DNA from: Lachnospiraceae bacterium Marseille-Q4251
GTDB lineage: Bacteria; Bacillota; Clostridia; Lachnospirales; Lachnospiraceae
Reading direction: 5' to 3'
DNA length: 64,000 bases
Assembly (NCBI GenBank): GCA_018223435.1
Contig: JAGTTO010000001.1
Coordinates: forward strand, 1,860,001-1,924,000
Under the pieces are notes generated by a model that worked only from the letters and a program-made list of their open reading frames with translations, was not told where the DNA came from and ran no database searches. Both the position numbers and the translations under genes were made by a program. Below are positions 60,850 to 64,000 of this stretch, piece after piece. Position 1 is the first letter of the stretch, and each line of letters begins with the position of its first letter.

Positions 60850-61854
60850 TTAGGCTAATTTTCTATTCTTGATCACGTCGATGAATACGGCGAGAATCAG
60901 AATCAGACCGGTGATGATCTGCTGCCAGTTTGCCTGCAGACCGATATACGGAAGGCCGGATTTCAGCATGGACATAACGAATACGCCGAGCAGGGTACCG
61001 AAAATGGAACCGCAGCCTCCTGTCATGGAAGTTCCGCCGATGATGGCACCGGCGATAGCGTCAAGCTCAAGGCCTGCGCCGCTTCCGGGGGCGATAGATG
61101 AAGAGAATACAGCCGCGTAAGCAACTCCTGCGATTCCTGCGAACACACCGGAAAGGATATATGCTAACGCCTGATATTTTACCACATTTACGCCAGAAAG
61201 TCTTGTAGCTTCTTTATTACTTCCGATTGCAATGATGTAACGTCCCGGTCTCGTTCTGTTGAGGAAGAGGGACATGAGGATGACGAAAAGAATCACCCAC
61301 AAAAAGCCTACCGGAAGAAGAAGTCCGGGTTTGTTGATCTTAAATAACATACGGAACCAGCCCTGCTCACTGGAAGCTGCCGGCCAGGTCACACTCATAC
61401 CACCGGTGATGATAGAACCAAAACCTCTGGCCACCATCATCGTTCCCAGAGTAGCGATGAAAGGCGGAAGTTCCAGTACTGCAACCAGCACACCGTTGAT
61501 ACAGCCCATCAGAAGACCCAGAAGAAGTGTTCCGAGAATACCTACGATTACCGGCATGCCCTGACGGGTGATCAGATAACCGCCGAACAGTGCGTAGCAG
61601 ATCATTCCGGTACCAATGGACAGATCCACACCGCCTGTGATCAGACAGAAGGTAACGCCGATGGCCATGAAGCTGATATAATAGGAATAATCAAAAATAC
61701 TTACCAGTGTAGGATATTTACGAAAGCCCGGGCTCATGATGCTGAAAAATGCAAACAGAACAATGATTACGAGCAATACTACGATTTTCTGTGTACCCAC
61801 AGCTTTTACAAGGGGATTGTTTGTAAAAGCATTTCCTTTTTTCTTATCTGCCAT
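60850..61854 (-). CDS. ABC sugar permease 2, RbsC type
   Basis: 334 residues with about nine or ten hydrophobic helices and the RbsC-family segments GVTFCLITGGVDLSIGTGMI, GSNKEATRLSGVNVVKYQAL, AIAGAIIGGTSMTGG. Pairs with the permease at 63395 or forms a homodimer. Belongs to the ribose/galactose-type importer with the ATPase 12 bases upstream. Confidence 0.93.
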   Translation of the reverse strand: MADKKKGNAFTNNPLVKAVGTQKIVVLLVIIVLFAFFSIMSPGFRKYPTLVSIFDYSYYISFMAIGVTFCLITGGVDLSIGTGMICYALFGGYLITRQGMPVIVGILGTLLLGLLMGCINGVLVAVLELPPFIATLGTMMVARGFGSIITGGMSVTWPAASSEQGWFRMLFKINKPGLLLPVGFLWVILFVILMSLFLNRTRPGRYIIAIGSNKEATRLSGVNVVKYQALAYILSGVFAGIAGVAYAAVFSSSIAPGSGAGLELDAIAGAIIGGTSMTGGCGSIFGTLLGVFVMSMLKSGLPYIGLQANWQQIITGLILILAVFIDVIKNRKLA

Positions 61855-61866
61855 CTCTATCTCCTC

Positions 61867-63360
61867 CTACTTCCGAAGCGTTGCCGCGTGCATGATACGT
61901 TCCTGAGTTGCTTCCTCAATTCCGATCTCACCGGTTACCCGGCCTTCGCACATAACTATGATACGGTCGCTCATTCTCAAAATCTCTGTCATCTCAGAGG
62001 AAATCATGATGATCGATTTTCCAGCTGCTACCAGCTCGTTCATCAGATGGTAAATTTCACTCTTTGCTCCTACGTCGATGCCTCGGGTAGGCTCATCGAA
62101 GATCAGGATATCACAGTTTCTCACCAGCCATTTGGCGATAACAACTTTCTGCTGGTTTCCTCCGGAAAGGTTTACCACCAGCTGATCCACGCTGGGAGTC
62201 TTTGTCTTCAGGGAATCCACATATTTCTGGGCGATGCCTCTCTCTTTCTTCTTATTGATGAAAGCGCCGCTCATGAACTGGTCCATGGTAGCCATCGTGG
62301 AGTTCTCCGCCACGCTCTTTCCTACGACGATACCGTAACGTTTCCGGTCCTCAGAAAGATAACCGATACCATGTTTTACCGCATCCATGGGATTCTTGAT
62401 ATCCACTTCTTTTCCGTTTATGTAGATCTTTCCGCTCTCCTTGGGGTCTGCTCCGAAAAGAGCTCTGGCCGTCTCGGTACGTCCTGCGCCCATCAGGCCG
62501 GAGAAACCGAGGATCTCGCCTTTGTGAAGCTCGAAGCTTACATTCTGTACCATTTTTCCTGCGTTGAGGTTTTCCACCTTGAGTACTACCGGAGCGTTCT
62601 TCGGAACGTTGCTCTCGGTCTTCGGATCCTCGTAAATGACACGGCCAACCATCATGTTGATGATGTCGTCCTTGGTACATTCCTTGGTGATGAGGGTGCC
62701 TACATAGCAGCCGTCACGCATGACGGTCACGCGGTCCGTGATGACCTTGATCTCATCCATACGATGAGAGATATAAACGATTCCCATGCCCTTATCACGA
62801 AGGTCACGGATGATTTTAAACAGCTCTTCGATCTCGGCCTCAGTCAGCGCTGCTGACGGCTCGTCGAAAATAATAACCTTTGCGTCATGGGAGATGGCTT
62901 TTGCGATCTCGCACATCTGCTGACGGCCTACGGTCAGATTTCCCATTTTTTCTGTGGGATCAATCTTGATGTTCAGACGATCAAAAAGCTTCGCTGCTTC
63001 CTGATTCATCTTCGCATCGTTGATGAGTTTTCCATTCATGATCTCACGGCCGATGAAAATGTTCTGGGCCACGGTCAGATGGTTCATCATATTTAACTCC
63101 TGATGCACGATGACAACGCCTGCTGCCTGTGCGTCACGGGGATTTGCAAATTCTACTTCTTTTCCCTCGTAGGTGATGGTTCCGGAGTCTTTTTTATAAA
63201 TACCGGTCAGCACCTTCATAAGAGTGGATTTTCCGGCTCCGTTTTCTCCCATGAGGGCGAGCACTTCACCTTTTCTGATTTCAAGATCTACATGATCAAG
63301 GGCATGTACACCCGGGAACGATTTGTCGATCCCTTTCATAGTCAAAATAACTTCGCCCAT
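61867..63360 (-). CDS. Sugar ABC transporter ATPase with two nucleotide-binding domains
   Basis: 497 residues. First NBD (1-240): Walker A GENGAGKST, signature LTVGRQQM, Walker B IIFDEPSAAL. Second NBD (about 250-497): degenerate Walker A GLMGAGRTE, signature LSGGNQQKV, Walker B LIFDEPTRGID. This is the RbsA/MglA/XylG pattern, with the degenerate second Walker A normal for the family. Energises import through the RbsC-type permeases on either side. Confidence 0.96.
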   Translation of the reverse strand: MGEVILTMKGIDKSFPGVHALDHVDLEIRKGEVLALMGENGAGKSTLMKVLTGIYKKDSGTITYEGKEVEFANPRDAQAAGVVIVHQELNMMNHLTVAQNIFIGREIMNGKLINDAKMNQEAAKLFDRLNIKIDPTEKMGNLTVGRQQMCEIAKAISHDAKVIIFDEPSAALTEAEIEELFKIIRDLRDKGMGIVYISHRMDEIKVITDRVTVMRDGCYVGTLITKECTKDDIINMMVGRVIYEDPKTESNVPKNAPVVLKVENLNAGKMVQNVSFELHKGEILGFSGLMGAGRTETARALFGADPKESGKIYINGKEVDIKNPMDAVKHGIGYLSEDRKRYGIVVGKSVAENSTMATMDQFMSGAFINKKKERGIAQKYVDSLKTKTPSVDQLVVNLSGGNQQKVVIAKWLVRNCDILIFDEPTRGIDVGAKSEIYHLMNELVAAGKSIIMISSEMTEILRMSDRIIVMCEGRVTGEIGIEEATQERIMHAATLRK

Positions 63361-63394
63361 GTCTTCACCTTCTACCTTTCTTTCTATGGATCAA

Positions 63395-64000
63395 TCAGTT
63401 TTTCTTTCTTCTGCTTCGTACATCGGCAAATACTGCCACCAGAACGATGATACCGGTAATTACATACTGATAATCCTTCTGGAAGCCCATAGCCAGGATT
63501 CCTTCCTGAAGAAGAGAAATAATCATAACGCCGATGATACTTCCGCCGATGGAGGCGACGCCTCCGGACATGGACGTTCCGCCCATAACACAGCTTGCAA
63601 TGGCGTCATTGTTGAAGGTATCTCCAAGACCCGGGGAAACGATGGTGTAAGATCCCACATAGGCGATGGCTGCGAAGCCTGCCAGCGTACCGCAGATCAC
63701 GAAAGCCAGCAGTTTCCATTTCTTTACGTCAACACCGGAAAGCCTTACTGCTTCCTGGTTGCTTCCAAGACAAAGGATATAACGTCCTGCTTTGGTGTTA
63801 TTGAGGATGATACCGCAGATAACAGCCACGATCAGGAGAATGATAAGACCTGTGGGGATATCCGTTCCGCCCACATTCATTTTGATCAGGTTTTTGTACC
63901 AGCCGCCTTCGCCACTGGACTGGGGCCAGCTCATGGCCTGTGTCTTCGTGAAGACAGAACCGATACCTTTGGAAAGCATCATGACGGCCATGGAGGAAAT
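63395..64000 (-). CDS. ABC sugar permease 1, RbsC type (5' end outside the window)
   Basis: The reading frame continues past the window edge, with ISSMAVMMLSKGIGSVF as the first visible residues. About 200 residues are present, including LCLGSNQEAVRLSGVDVKKW and IASCVMGGTSMSGGVASIGG, closely related to the permease at 60850. Probably a heterodimeric permease pair. 34 bases before the ATPase gene. Confidence 0.9.
   Translation of the reverse strand: MSSMAVMMLSKGIGSVFTKTQAMSWPQSSGEGGWYKNLIKMNVGGTDIPTGLIILLIVAVICGIILNNTKAGRYILCLGSNQEAVRLSGVDVKKWKLLAFVICGTLAGFAAIAYVGSYTIVSPGLGDTFNNDAIASCVMGGTSMSGGVASIGGSIIGVMIISLLQEGILAMGFQKDYQYVITGIIVLVAVFADVRSRRKKN

Noticed and set aside
59913..60872. Long plus-strand open frame rich in Ser/Val across the stalk region
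   Set aside because: It is the reverse complement of the KETE repeats; composition is an artefact and there is no ribosome-binding site.
1..64000. CRISPR arrays, tRNA or rRNA genes, prophage
   Set aside because: No spaced direct repeats of CRISPR type, no cloverleaf with TTCGA arm and no phage structural genes were recognised; the only regular repeats are protein-coding stalk units.

Overview
The window looks like a chromosomal segment of a gut-type Lachnospiraceae (Clostridia) bacterium. This is inferred from Firmicutes-style gene sets (rpsF-ssb-rpsR, gdpP-rplI, metG-tatD-rsmA, a T-box leader on metG), small Clostridia families (DUF951, DUF4250), a class B sortase, a VanRS-like two-component pair, BspA-type repeats, two YesMN/AraC-type regulators and several plant/host-glycan uptake genes. 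No rRNA, tRNA, CRISPR array or prophage was seen.

Layout. 1-4760: housekeeping genes on the minus strand (rplI partial, gdpP, an alpha/beta hydrolase, rpsR, ssb, rpsF). 4870-9516: an AraC regulator divergent from a heterodimeric ABC exporter with one degenerate ATP site. 9570-15460: two surface proteins, one a 1486-residue membrane-anchored protein with two C-type-lectin domains and four NPCBM-like domains. 15583-19442: one tight five-gene operon (response regulator, kinase, sortase B, sirtuin, DUF951). 19685-23485: asnS, then a YesL-ROK pair. 23532-29985: metG with a methionine T-box leader, a secreted LRR/CAP/Ig-like protein, tatD and rsmA. 30056-31984: a GH127 beta-L-arabinofuranosidase. 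32183-33955: an IS200/IS605 element with intact tnpB and a broken tnpA, lying beside a gene remnant. 34048-38121: an M42 peptidase, clpB and a DUF4250 gene. 38143-43287: a secreted cysteine-peptidase-like protein, a 694-bp gap with a cluster of DnaA boxes, a large exported protein and a methyltransferase.

43494-56237 is a minus-strand carbohydrate locus: an intracellular GH78-type rhamnosidase, YesM/YesN sensor and regulator, a carboxylesterase, two paralogous solute-binding proteins and LplB/LplC-type permeases without an ATPase. It also holds two decayed genes (an internally deleted esterase and a truncated glycosidase next to a 25-bp inverted repeat). Dyad sites upstream of the binding-protein genes are candidate YesN operators. 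56266-57003 is a proline-rich conserved protein. 57083-64000 is a second sugar system of the Rbs/Mgl type: two permeases, a double-NBD ATPase, a fucose-mutarotase-like protein, and two nearly identical binding proteins. One of the two is a lipoprotein on a roughly 260-residue Thr/Glu/Lys stalk; the other is a stalkless secreted form.

Functionally, the right half is a glycan-scavenging region (rhamnosidase, esterase, two transport systems, mutarotase), while the left half is core information processing plus cell-surface proteins. The strongest novelty candidates are the lectin protein at 11000-15460, the stalked/unstalked binding-protein pair, the regulator-sortase-sirtuin operon and the isolated DnaA-box cluster.
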